Source of the DNA: Lachnospiraceae bacterium
GTDB taxonomy: Bacteria > Bacillota > Clostridia > Lachnospirales > Lachnospiraceae
Direction of reading: 5' to 3'
NCBI GenBank assembly: GCA_017439675.1
Contig: JAFSIQ010000029.1
Span: 1-64,000, forward strand
Length of the DNA stretch: 64,000 nucleotides
Part shown: positions 56,277 to 64,000 of the stretch, one piece after another
How the letters are laid out: each line of letters starts with the position of its first letter
How positions within the stretch are numbered: position 1 is the stretch's first letter
The notes under the pieces: generated by a model
What the model was told of the DNA's origin: nothing
Seen by the model: only the letters and a program-made list of their open reading frames with translations
The model's database searches: none
Program-made: the position numbers and the translations under genes

Positions 56277-56349
56277 TGGGCCGCCGGGGGCTCGAACCCC
56301 GCACACCCTGATTAAGAGTCAGGTGCTCTACCAAATGAGCTAGCGGCCC
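56277..56349 (-). tRNA. tRNA-Lys(CUU)
   Basis: A 73-nt cloverleaf is readable on the minus strand. The acceptor stem pairs GGGCCGC with GCGGCCC, the D arm contains AGCTCATTTGGTAGAGC, the anticodon stem CCTGA/TCAGG encloses the loop CTCTTAA (anticodon CTT), and the T arm is GGGGTTCGAGCCCC-like. CCA is not encoded. It reads AAG codons. Confidence 0.95.
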
Positions 56350-56599
56350 TTATTCAGTTCGTTGTTCTCTCAACAACATTGATGATTATATATGATGCAC
56401 AGACAAAATGCAAGTACTTTTTTAATATTTTTTCAAAAAAATTTCATAACTCTTAAAAAACCTTTATATTCAATGGCTTTCACCCACATTTCATATACCT
56501 TTTTTATATTTTTTGTGGTAATCATACACATTTTATATTATCATATCCATATTGTTAAAAAAACACAGAAAGGAACCCTGAAAACGGGAATATTGACAT

Positions 56600-58741
56600 A
56601 TGAAATTTATTATGAAAACAAAATTCGCTTTCATTCTCATGATTTTGTGCATTTACTGTTCTACTTTAACTACACATGCAACCGAATACGACCCTGGTGC
56701 CGGAAGGCTTTCCGGCGACGGCATTGCCGCGGATTTTTACGAAGATGCCGACACTAACAAAGAATCTTTTTCTTCGAATCCTATCAAACAGTACGGCAGT
56801 CGCAAATTAAAAAGTCCTTACACTGGCGTCAAGTACACACATAAAACTGTATTTGACGGACGAACCATTCGTCACGGCATTGACGTCAGCAAATGGCAGG
56901 GTGAGATTGATTGGGCGAAGGTGAAGGCTGCTGGCATCGACTATGCTTTTATTCAAGTTGGATTTCGTGGCTATGGTGATTCCGGCATTTTAAACGAAGC
57001 CACCAAGGACCCATATTTTGACATTAACATGAAAAATGCTATCGCCAACGGCATCCAGGTCGGTGTATATGTATTTTCCCAAGCTACCACAGAAGCAGAA
57101 GCCATTGAGGAAGCTTCTTACATATTGGACGCTATTCACGGGTATTCTATTACCATGCCATTGGTTATGGATTTTGAATATGCATCCACCGATTACGGAC
57201 TAGGCGGTCGTCTCTACAAAGCAAAGCTATCTAAGAAGAAAGCCACCGCTGTCTGTATGGCGTTTTGTAAAGAGATAGCGGCTGCTGGTTATACCCCTAT
57301 GGTATATGCTAACAAAAGTATGTTGGAAGACCAGATATTTGCATCCACACTTACAGATGCCGGATATCGTATTTGGCTTGCAAACTATACAAAGAGCACA
57401 GGCTACTCTGGCACTTTCGATTTTTGGCAATATTCAGAAAAGGGAAAAGTAAGCGGAATTTACGGCGATGTTGATATGAATTTTTACTATGTTCAAGAAA
57501 ATGACAACTTTGCACCACAACCAAACAGTATTTCCCTTGCTACATTTACAGAAGTTCCTGACACTATGTATACAGGAAGTGCTATCATACCACAAATGAC
57601 CGTTACCCACAACGGCACCATTTTGACACCAAATGTAGACTACACTATTACCTACACCGACAATGTGAAGGTTGGAACGGCTACAATTACCATTCAGGGA
57701 ATGGGCAATTACTGTGATACCAGAAAGATTCGTTTTCAGATTCAGCCAAATCCAGTAAGTTCATTTAAGGCAAAGAAGCGTTCCACTAATTTCATTACCC
57801 TCTCATGGAAAAAGGATTCCAGCATCAAAGGATATGAAATCTACCGTGCAGACAAAATAAATGGTACTTTCAATCTGATAAAAACTATAAAAAAGAACTC
57901 CTCTGTGACATTGAAAAATACCGGTCTTACTGCCGGCAGATGTTACTTCTACCAAATTAGAAGCTACAAGGTAGTGGACGGCAAAACCTATTACAGCGAA
58001 TTTTCACCGGTAACTCCAATCTACACAAAAACTGGATATACTAGAAATGCTTTGACAAAGACAAAGGCTGCCATCTACGACTATATTCCGGGAACGAAAA
58101 CAGAAACGATTAAAATTCCAGTCAGCGATGCTGTGACACCTGAGAAGGATACAGAGGAAGCCAACACAGAGCAGAGTACAAGCGAACAAACTACAACAGA
58201 ACAGACCGCAACAGAGCAAAACAGTTCAGAACAAACGACTACAGCACAAACTACAGCAGAACAGACAAATGCAGAACAAGTTGACACAACAAACAACAAC
58301 TCTGAACCAACAAACACAGAGCAAGACAACTTGCCTCAGACAGAAGCAGAAACCACAACACAAACAGTGAGGGTTGCTTCCACGGTGCTTGCCACTACTG
58401 CAAAAAATGAAAGTTTGTCTGTCATTTACAGCATCCGCTACAAAAAGCAAACTTGGTACTATGTAAAACACGAAACAACTGATGGCATTTATAAGGGCTA
58501 TATCCGTTCTAGTGATGTCACCATTACAAAGCTTGGCAAAATAGTAAAAACGAAACAGGTAAATGTGCGCAAGAAAGCCACCGCTTACTCAAAGAAGCTG
58601 ACAACCTTAAAGCGCAACAAAAAAGTTACCATATTAGAAACCAAGAAAAAACAGGGTGTAACATGGTACAAGGTACGCTTTAAGAAAAACGGAAAAACAT
58701 ACAATGGTTGGATTTCCGCACCATATATTAAGATAATTTAA
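56600..58741 (+). CDS. Secreted GH25 muramidase with FN3 and SH3 domains
   Basis: The 713-aa protein has a signal peptide (FAFILMILCIYCSTL, near THATEY). A GH25 lysozyme domain (about residues 90-305) carries GIDVSKWQGEIDW and the catalytic-type MDFEYAST. It continues with a bacterial Ig-like domain (about 310-390), an FN3 domain (about 392-475), a linker of eight five-residue TxEQx repeats (about 520-560), and two SH3-type wall-binding domains at the end (VNVRKKATAYSKKL, WYKVRFKKNGK). It should cleave MurNAc-GlcNAc bonds of peptidoglycan. The ribosome binding site is weak (GGGA at 12 bases), and an ATG at 56612 is an alternative. Confidence 0.9.
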   Translation: MKFIMKTKFAFILMILCIYCSTLTTHATEYDPGAGRLSGDGIAADFYEDADTNKESFSSNPIKQYGSRKLKSPYTGVKYTHKTVFDGRTIRHGIDVSKWQGEIDWAKVKAAGIDYAFIQVGFRGYGDSGILNEATKDPYFDINMKNAIANGIQVGVYVFSQATTEAEAIEEASYILDAIHGYSITMPLVMDFEYASTDYGLGGRLYKAKLSKKKATAVCMAFCKEIAAAGYTPMVYANKSMLEDQIFASTLTDAGYRIWLANYTKSTGYSGTFDFWQYSEKGKVSGIYGDVDMNFYYVQENDNFAPQPNSISLATFTEVPDTMYTGSAIIPQMTVTHNGTILTPNVDYTITYTDNVKVGTATITIQGMGNYCDTRKIRFQIQPNPVSSFKAKKRSTNFITLSWKKDSSIKGYEIYRADKINGTFNLIKTIKKNSSVTLKNTGLTAGRCYFYQIRSYKVVDGKTYYSEFSPVTPIYTKTGYTRNALTKTKAAIYDYIPGTKTETIKIPVSDAVTPEKDTEEANTEQSTSEQTTTEQTATEQNSSEQTTTAQTTAEQTNAEQVDTTNNNSEPTNTEQDNLPQTEAETTTQTVRVASTVLATTAKNESLSVIYSIRYKKQTWYYVKHETTDGIYKGYIRSSDVTITKLGKIVKTKQVNVRKKATAYSKKLTTLKRNKKVTILETKKKQGVTWYKVRFKKNGKTYNGWISAPYIKII

Positions 58742-58744
58742 TAG

Positions 58745-58773
58745 TTGACTTTCCAAAATGATTGTTCTACAAT
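58745..58773 (+). promoter_or_regulatory. Promoter of the thrS T-box transcript
   Basis: TTGACT (58745-58750) and TACAAT (58768-58773) are spaced by 17 bases, directly after the muramidase stop codon. Confidence 0.75.
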
Positions 58774-58814
58774 CTAACTATGCGAAACTCTACATCAGAG
58801 TTTTCAATAAAATA

Positions 58815-59145
58815 TGAAATGCATTGACGAGGACAGTAGATTAAGAATCTATCTCCAGAGAGGGTTTACGATTCCCGATGGATTTGTAGCGATACATTCG
58901 CCCTAGAATTTCCATTTGGATGGAGCTGGAATATACCCACCTAGAGCTTAGTTGAAAACCACCTCCGAGCAGCCGTTAATACCGGCCGGTGACTCCGATA
59001 TCGTCATAATGAAGTGTCTATGATTCTGGTTTTTGTACGGATTGTTTTCATAATGCATTACAATCTGCATAATACGGAATAATAGGAACTAGGGTGGAAC
59101 CGCGATTTATCGTCCCTGGCATATTTTATGCTGGGGACTTTTTAA
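58815..59145 (+). ncRNA. T-box riboswitch leader (threonine)
   Basis: A full T-box leader is visible: the Stem I 5' side with an AGTAGA loop-E element (58842 onwards), AGAGAGGG in the distal part, GGAATATACCC with a candidate ACC (Thr) specifier at 58935-58937, stems II/IIA, the invariant T-box AGGGTGGAACCGCG (59091-59104), and the terminator GTCCC...GGGAC plus TTTTTAAT (59112-59145). Uncharged tRNA-Thr would pair with the specifier and stabilise the antiterminator. A small 6-bp hairpin (58785-58803) precedes it. Confidence 0.9.
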
Positions 59146-59339
59146 TATATAAAAGTTCTGTCAAGCAGCTGTATCTCGTATAAGCTTGCTTGTTAAGAGA
59201 TGTTGTTATTTGACAAACGAACAATATGAGCATGTAGACCAAGAGGTCGGAATGCGAATGTTGTGTGCAATTGCGATAGTGCGTAGCACGTAGCAATTGA
59301 CTTTTATACAGAATCCAACAACAAACAGGAGGTGTGATT
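59146..59339. other. Spacer between T-box and small membrane protein, structured but no gene seen
   Basis: The 190-bp stretch contains AAGCTTGCTTG, a plus-strand ATGAGCATGTAG like the TGAGC elements elsewhere, and a hairpin (CAATTGCgatagtGCGtagcacgtaGCAATTG, 59260-59299). No good promoter is visible, so genes beyond are likely read through from the T-box. Confidence 0.4.
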
Positions 59340-59597
59340 ATGAATGTATTAGAAGCAGTTACTGACACATTGGATAGCACAAAAGAAGTATTAATCGATG
59401 GTGTTTGCAACATCAAAGATGCAATTGTTGATTTCTTTGACGAAGACGCCGGCATCACAAGAAAAATGCTTACACTCATCGTTATCATTGCCGCACTGGC
59501 AGGACTCATTTATGGTCTTATCATTGCGCCAAAGAAGAAAGTCATCGTAGAGACATGTAGTTGTAATGACGACTGGGATGACGAGGATTGGGATTAA
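59340..59597 (+). CDS. Small single-pass membrane protein between T-box and thrS
   Basis: The 85-aa protein has an amphipathic acidic N-terminus (VTDTLDSTKEVLIDGVCNIKD), one transmembrane helix near residues 44-64 (LTLIVIIAALAGLIYGLII), a basic stop (APKKK) and an acidic Cys/Trp tail (CSCNDDWDDEDWD). I do not recognise a family. CAGGAGG precedes the ATG at 59340. It lies between the threonine T-box and thrS (23 bp before the thrS ATG), so its expression should depend on threonine charging. Confidence 0.75.
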   Translation: MNVLEAVTDTLDSTKEVLIDGVCNIKDAIVDFFDEDAGITRKMLTLIVIIAALAGLIYGLIIAPKKKVIVETCSCNDDWDDEDWD

Positions 59598-59620
59598 AAA
59601 ACAAACAAGGAGAATATATC

Positions 59621-61597
59621 ATGATTATCACATTAAAAGACGGCTCCTCAAAGAAATATGAAGGAGCAATGAGCGTATTGGATATCGCGAAGGATATCAG
59701 CGAGGGACTTGCAAGAGTTGCTTGTGCTGGTGAGGTTGACGGCGAGGTTGTTGACCTTAGAACGATGGTGGACAAGGACTGTAGTCTTAACATTTTGACA
59801 TTTGATACAGAGGAAGGTAAAAAAGCATTCCGCCACACTGCTGCCCACATTTTGGCACAGGCAGTAAAGAGACTTTACCCAGATGCAAAATGTACTATCG
59901 GACCTGCTATTGAAGATGGTTTTTACTATGACTTCGATATGCCATCTCTCTCCCGTGAGGATTTGGACAAAATTGAAGCAGAGATGAAGAAAATCGTAAA
60001 GGAAAACATTGCAATCAAGAGCTTTACTCTTTCTCGCCCAGAAGCAATCAAGTTGATGGAAGAAAAGAATGAGCCATATAAGGTTGAGTTGATTAATGAC
60101 CTTCCTGAGGATGCGGTATTGAGCTTCTACGAGCAGGGTGATTTCACAGACCTCTGTGCAGGACCACATCTTATGAGTACAAAACCAGTGAAATTCTTCA
60201 AGCTTACATCCTCATCTGGTGCTTACTGGAGAGGTAACTCTGACAACAAGATGCTTACCCGTATCTATGGTACAGCGTTTACAAAGAAGGAAGATTTGGA
60301 AGCTCGTTTGGAGTTCTTAGAAAATATTAAGAAACGCGACCACAACAAGCTTGGTCGTGACTTAGAGTTATTTACAACCGTTGACGTTATCGGTCAGGGA
60401 CTTCCTCTTCTTATGCCAAAGGGTGCGAAGGTTGTCCAGACTATGCAGAGATGGATTGAGGACTTAGAAGACAACGAGTGGGGTTATGTGAGAACCAAAA
60501 CTCCTTTAATGGCAAAGTCAGACCTTTACAAGATTTCAGGTCACTGGGACCACTACAAAGAGGGTATGTTTGTATTAAATGATGATGAAGACGAGAACGG
60601 TGTATCCGCTTCCGGACAGGACATCTTGGCACTTCGCCCAATGACATGTCCTTTCCAGTACTATGTATATAAAGCGTCACAACGCTCTTACCGCGACCTC
60701 CCAATCCGTTACGGCGAAACTTCTACTTTGTTCCGTAATGAGGATTCTGGTGAGATGCACGGTTTGACTCGTGTAAGACAGTTTACCATTTCAGAGGGAC
60801 ATTTGATTGTAAGACCAGACCAGATGGTAGAGGAATTCAAAAATTGTCTTGCATTAGCAAAGCACTGCTTGCAGACTTTAGGTGTTGAAGAAGACGTAAC
60901 CTACCACTTGTCAAAATGGGACCCTGACAATAAGGAAAAATACATTGGCGAGCCTGAGGTTTGGGAAGAAACACAGCAACACATGAGAAACATCATGAAT
61001 GAATTGGAAATTGAGTTCACAGAAGATGTAGGTGAAGCTGCATTCTACGGTCCTAAGATTGATATTAACGCAAAGAACGTGTACGGCAAGGAAGACACCA
61101 TGATTACAATTCAGTGGGATGCGTTACTTGCTGAACAGTTTGATATGTACTACATTGATAAGGACGGTTCCAAGACTCGTCCATATATCATCCACAGAAC
61201 GTCTATGGGATGCTATGAGAGAACTTTGGCTTGGTTGATTGAGAAATACGCTGGTGCATTCCCTACCTGGTTAGCACCAGAGCAGGTTCGTATTCTTCCT
61301 ATCTCTGAGAAATTCCATGCTTATGGCGAGGAAATTTTGAAAGAGCTTAAGAAAAACGGTGTCCTTGCTACTATGGATGACCGTGCCGAGAAAATTGGTT
61401 ACAAGATTCGTGAGGCAAGACTTCAAAAGCTTCCATACATGTTAGTAGTTGGCGCCAACGAAGAGGAGACAAAGACAGTTTCTGTTCGTAAGCGTGGTGA
61501 AGACGGTGACCTTGGAGCGATGGAGCTTAGCACCTTTGTAAATAAAATTTGTGAAGAGATTCGCACAAGATCACTCGTTCAAATGAATGCAAACTAA
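59621..61597 (+). CDS. thrS: Threonyl-tRNA synthetase
   Basis: The 658-aa class II synthetase charges tRNA-Thr. It has the N-terminal TGS domain (MIITLKDGSSKKYEGAMSVLD), the editing domain with HTAAHILAQAV and the DLCAGPHL zinc/editing motif, the catalytic core (RPMTCPF, FRNEDSGEMHGLTRVRQF) and the C-terminal anticodon domain (WLAPEQVRILPIS). AAGGAG precedes the ATG at 59621. Regulation is by the T-box at 58815-59145. A terminator follows directly. Confidence 0.97.
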   Translation: MIITLKDGSSKKYEGAMSVLDIAKDISEGLARVACAGEVDGEVVDLRTMVDKDCSLNILTFDTEEGKKAFRHTAAHILAQAVKRLYPDAKCTIGPAIEDGFYYDFDMPSLSREDLDKIEAEMKKIVKENIAIKSFTLSRPEAIKLMEEKNEPYKVELINDLPEDAVLSFYEQGDFTDLCAGPHLMSTKPVKFFKLTSSSGAYWRGNSDNKMLTRIYGTAFTKKEDLEARLEFLENIKKRDHNKLGRDLELFTTVDVIGQGLPLLMPKGAKVVQTMQRWIEDLEDNEWGYVRTKTPLMAKSDLYKISGHWDHYKEGMFVLNDDEDENGVSASGQDILALRPMTCPFQYYVYKASQRSYRDLPIRYGETSTLFRNEDSGEMHGLTRVRQFTISEGHLIVRPDQMVEEFKNCLALAKHCLQTLGVEEDVTYHLSKWDPDNKEKYIGEPEVWEETQQHMRNIMNELEIEFTEDVGEAAFYGPKIDINAKNVYGKEDTMITIQWDALLAEQFDMYYIDKDGSKTRPYIIHRTSMGCYERTLAWLIEKYAGAFPTWLAPEQVRILPISEKFHAYGEEILKELKKNGVLATMDDRAEKIGYKIREARLQKLPYMLVVGANEEETKTVSVRKRGEDGDLGAMELSTFVNKICEEIRTRSLVQMNAN

Positions 61598-61623
61598 GAG
61601 TTTCTTGCAGACAAAACAGACAT

Positions 61624-61660
61624 GCAAAAGTGGTCAGCACACATGCTGGCCACTTTTGTT
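61624..61660 (+). terminator. Terminator of thrS
   Basis: AAAAGTGGTCAGCA pairs with TGCTGGCCACTTTT with a short loop, followed by GTTATT. Confidence 0.85.
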
Positions 61661-61733
61661 ATTATTATACTATTCAACATCCTACATTCTATTCAAATTA
61701 TATAGCAGAACATTAACCATCCAATCCTGCTCC

Positions 61734-61814
61734 CTATAATCCTACATAGAAACTCTCACGCCGACGTGCAACTGCATATTGCACATCGTCTTCCACCAAC
61801 AATATCTGGTACAT
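61734..61814 (-). pseudogene. Receiver-domain remnant, 26 codons
   Basis: An ATG at 61814 with a strong AGGAGG site begins MYQILLVEDDVQYAVA, the classic first strand and acidic pocket of a response regulator. The frame then stops after 26 residues at 61734. Nothing resembling the rest of a receiver follows in 61598-61733. It is best read as the start of a decayed response regulator gene facing away from the intact one at 61979. Confidence 0.6.
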
Positions 61815-61978
61815 TTCGTTTCCTCCTTCTGCGCATATTGTAAATGTAGTATATATTATTCGTTTATTGTTTGTGTATGATTTTTCTATTACGAATTGAT
61901 GTAAAAAAGCAGATATATTAGAGGGAATGTGATACAATAGAAGATACTTTAAAACAATTATCAAGAAAGGATACGGTT

Positions 61979-63049
61979 ATGCTGACAATCGGATTATGTG
62001 ATGATGATTTGAACTTTATCGAAGAACTACATACTTTCTTACACAATTACATGAAAAATGTCTCTGATTGGCAGCCTCGCATTTATCACAGTGGAGATGA
62101 AATTCTTGCAGACATTTCCCATCACACATTCGATTGCAATCTGTTATTTATTGACATTATTATGCCCGGAACCAATGGCATTGAAATTGCAAAATACATA
62201 TACGAACATCATATCGATACGGATATCATTTTCACCACTAGCTCCAAAGAGCATATATATGAATGCTATCGTTATCACTCATTTTCCTACCTGTTAAAGC
62301 CACTTTCCGTTACAACAGCAGAAAACGAATTAAATCGATATTTTTCAGAGATTGCAAAGGCTCCAAAATGTCTGAACATCTCCATTAAGAATGTTCACCA
62401 TCGCATTCCTCTCCGCTCCATTCTATACCTAGAAAGCGATTGCAGGAAAGTGATTATTCATACTCCTTCTAGAGATTATGAATATTACCAGCGATTAGAT
62501 CACTTAGAGGCTATATTGAAGGATAGCGGATTTGTCCGATGTCACAAAAGCTATCTGATTCCAGAATCCCGACTTACATCCTATCAATCCGGAAAGGTCA
62601 TGATTGGAGACATCGAAATTCCTGTCAGTAACCGATACAAAGGAGATATGGAGCAGCTATTTAGCGATACGGTTTCCAGTGCATCCGTTCTGCCAGACGG
62701 CTGTCAGGTTACAAGAAGCTTGTCTCAAAATCGCGGAATTACTGGAGCACTCGTTTGTACTAAGGGCGCATATCTCGGAAGTATCATACGCTTTTTTGCT
62801 GATTGTGAAATTACACTGGGAAGAGACGGAACTGCCTGTGATGTTGTCATCAACCTTGCACAGATCAGCCGCAAACATTGCTCTATTCTATATCACTCAG
62901 AAAGCAATACTTATGAAATAACCGATTATTCACACAATGGAACATTTCTAACGGATGAAGAACGTATGACTAAGAATAAACCTTATCATTTAAAACCCGG
63001 TACTGCCATCTCCTTTGGTAACGCCGATACGGTTTATCGTCTTATTTAA
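61979..63049 (+). CDS. REC-LytTR-FHA fusion response regulator
   Basis: The 356-aa protein has three domains. The receiver (1-120) has acidic residues DDD 8-10, phospho-acceptor Asp59 (LLFIDIIMP) and Lys107 (LLKPLS). The LytTR DNA-binding domain (130-230) shows ILYLESDCRKVIIHT and FVRCHKSYLI. The FHA domain (255-356) shows GR 281, SRKH 297-300 and HNGTF 319-323. A phosphothreonine-binding domain on a LytTR regulator is rare and links histidine-kinase and Ser/Thr-kinase signalling. The ATG follows AAAGGA. The next genes are an FHA protein and a Ser/Thr kinase, all on one strand. Confidence 0.88.
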   Translation: MLTIGLCDDDLNFIEELHTFLHNYMKNVSDWQPRIYHSGDEILADISHHTFDCNLLFIDIIMPGTNGIEIAKYIYEHHIDTDIIFTTSSKEHIYECYRYHSFSYLLKPLSVTTAENELNRYFSEIAKAPKCLNISIKNVHHRIPLRSILYLESDCRKVIIHTPSRDYEYYQRLDHLEAILKDSGFVRCHKSYLIPESRLTSYQSGKVMIGDIEIPVSNRYKGDMEQLFSDTVSSASVLPDGCQVTRSLSQNRGITGALVCTKGAYLGSIIRFFADCEITLGRDGTACDVVINLAQISRKHCSILYHSESNTYEITDYSHNGTFLTDEERMTKNKPYHLKPGTAISFGNADTVYRLI

Positions 63050-63066
63050 GACAAAAGGAGACAATT

Positions 63067-63573
63067 ATGAAATTAACAAAATGTCGAAACAATCACTACT
63101 ACAATGCTGACAAGCTTCCTTACTGTCCACATTGCATTCATATAGAATCCAATGTGCCTGTAGATGACGTGGAAGGATTACGCCAACAGAACGTGGAAAC
63201 CATTTCGGTGGAGAACAATATAGCTTGCACACTACAGGAGAGAAGAACTACTGGCTGGCTTGTCTGCATCTCTGGCGAAATGTATGGCGAAAGCTTCATT
63301 CTATACGAAGGAGAGAATCACATAGGTAGAGAACGTAATATGAATGTATGTCTCTCCAAGGAACCCACTGTTAGCCGCAATACGCATGCTACCATTACAT
63401 ATAATACGGAATCAAACACATTTTCATTGGGTATTGGAGCTTCGGACAAGCCTATTTTCCACAACAATACGCTTGTTACCAATACCACTTTACTTACCAA
63501 CAAGGATTTGATTCAACTGGGAGATTGCCAATTATTGTTCATTGCATTGTGTAGCAATAAATTTTCCTGGTAG
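63067..63573 (+). CDS. FHA-domain protein with N-terminal zinc ribbon
   Basis: The 168-aa protein opens with a zinc ribbon (MKLTKCRNNHYYNADKLPYCPHC: one Cys, a His-Tyr-Tyr, then CPHC), typical of stand-alone FHA proteins encoded beside Ser/Thr kinases. An FHA domain (about residues 58-165) follows with HIGRERN and TVSRNTHA; the late NG element is replaced by DKPIFHNNT. It should bind phosphothreonine on a partner. GGAG precedes the ATG, 18 bp after the REC-LytTR-FHA gene. Confidence 0.85.
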   Translation: MKLTKCRNNHYYNADKLPYCPHCIHIESNVPVDDVEGLRQQNVETISVENNIACTLQERRTTGWLVCISGEMYGESFILYEGENHIGRERNMNVCLSKEPTVSRNTHATITYNTESNTFSLGIGASDKPIFHNNTLVTNTTLLTNKDLIQLGDCQLLFIALCSNKFSW

Positions 63574-63584
63574 TCACCAACACA

Positions 63585-63674
63585 ATGATGGAAAACAACA
63601 AAACCAATCCACAATATCGCATACAGTCTTTGGAGAGGGACTATAAACAATACTACTATACAATTCGAGGATAA
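63585..63674 (+). CDS. Possible 29-aa small ORF between FHA and kinase genes
   Basis: An ATG-ATG pair at 63585 opens a 29-codon frame (MMENNKTNPQYRIQSLERDY, ending YYYTIRG) that stops five bases before the kinase ATG. There is no convincing ribosome binding site. It may be a real small peptide or just leader sequence. Confidence 0.3.
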   Translation: MMENNKTNPQYRIQSLERDYKQYYYTIRG

Positions 63675-63679
63675 GAACC

Positions 63680-64000
63680 ATGTCAAATACACGCGTTTCT
63701 AGCACCGGACTTACTCTCCCTAGCGGAAGTGTTCTCCATGACAATTACATAGTTGAAGCCGTGCTCGGTGAAGGTGGATTTGGCATTACCTATTCTGCCA
63801 TCCATCGCTCAACCAATGAAAAGGTTGCCATTAAGGAATACTTTCCATCTGGAATTGCCCTGCGTAATTTTGCCGGTTCCAAGCCACTAGTAACGCACCC
63901 AGAGGGCAAACTGGCAACATCCTTTAACCGAGGTATGCACCGCTTTCTAAATGAGGCAGCCCTGCTAAAGAGCTTCCAACATTTAGGCAGTATTGTTTCT
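63680..64000 (+). CDS. Ser/Thr protein kinase, N-terminal part (runs off right edge)
   Basis: The first 107 residues of a Hanks-type kinase are present. The glycine loop GEGGFGITY, the ATP Lys in VAIKEYFPS and the alpha-C Glu in FLNEAALL are all seen. The KEYFPS-x-x-AxR insert is typical of the bacterial group found with FHA, PP2C and VWA genes. The catalytic HRD and DFG motifs lie outside the window. The ATG at 63680 follows GAGGA. It is probably the effector or source of the pThr signal read by the two FHA proteins upstream. Confidence 0.9.
   Translation, partial: MSNTRVSSTGLTLPSGSVLHDNYIVEAVLGEGGFGITYSAIHRSTNEKVAIKEYFPSGIALRNFAGSKPLVTHPEGKLATSFNRGMHRFLNEAALLKSFQHLGSIVS

Noticed and set aside
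59146-59339. A second promoter in front of the small membrane protein
   Set aside because: TTGACA-like sequences occur near 59210 and TTGACT at 59297, but neither has a credible -10 at 16-18 bases.

Overview
The window looks like chromosome of a Lachnospiraceae-type member of the Clostridia (Firmicutes). The basis is strong AGGAGG ribosome binding sites, TTGACA/TATAAT promoters, a T-box in front of thrS, a type 3 ProRS, a pyrB-pyrI ATCase pair, a CsoR/CopZ/CopA copper set, a Gram-positive LexA box, and many Lys/Tyr-rich secreted proteins with bacterial Ig, FN3 and cell-wall-binding repeats. The species cannot be named from this sequence alone.

Layout. 0-1 kb: start of the S10 ribosomal protein operon (rpsJ, rplC running off the left edge) with a promoter and structured leader. 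1.2-9.2 kb (minus): an Ig-repeat surface protein, a lipoprotein, a four-gene run (methyltransferase, two membrane proteins) and a STAS-like small protein. 9.3-12 kb (plus): an RlmI-like methyltransferase and a cardiolipin synthase. 12-18 kb (minus): copZ, csoR, a Suppressor-of-fused domain protein, an LCM-type methyltransferase, a 5'-truncated RhuM-Fic gene and copA, whose promoter carries a CsoR-like operator. 18-34.5 kb (minus): proS, an AI-2E family permease, a pseudouridine synthase, a response regulator lacking its phospho-acceptor Asp, murA, pyrI, pyrB, a FapA-like protein, an atypical carbamoyltransferase, a MerR-type regulator, a CHAP plus cell-wall-repeat protein, and uvrA. 34.6-41 kb: a type I toxin-antitoxin locus, an ECF sigma/anti-sigma unit, a receiver-ComFB fusion, and uvrB under a LexA box. 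41-58.7 kb is a secretome region: a C-type lectin-like protein, a membrane coiled-coil protein with four FliM-like motifs, two paralogous secreted proteins, an FN3 protein, a 1918-aa GH9 enzyme, a CAP protein, tRNA-Lys and a GH25 muramidase. 58.7-61.6 kb is a T-box, a small membrane protein and thrS. 61.7-64 kb is a signalling cluster: a receiver remnant, a REC-LytTR-FHA fusion, a zinc-ribbon FHA protein, and the start of a Ser/Thr kinase.

Some genes evidently work together. CsoR should repress copA through an operator overlapping its core promoter. PyrB and PyrI form aspartate transcarbamoylase. UvrA and UvrB act in nucleotide excision repair, although about 4.3 kb of unrelated genes separate them. 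The ECF sigma factor and zf-HC2 protein form a sensor pair. The last genes probably form a phospho-threonine signalling pathway that continues past the right edge.

The most notable items are the type I toxin-antitoxin locus at 34.7-35.0 kb, the FliM-motif repeat protein at 42.1 kb, the REC-ComFB and REC-LytTR-FHA fusions, the non-canonical carbamoyltransferase, and a family of structured intergenic elements that follow intrinsic terminators.
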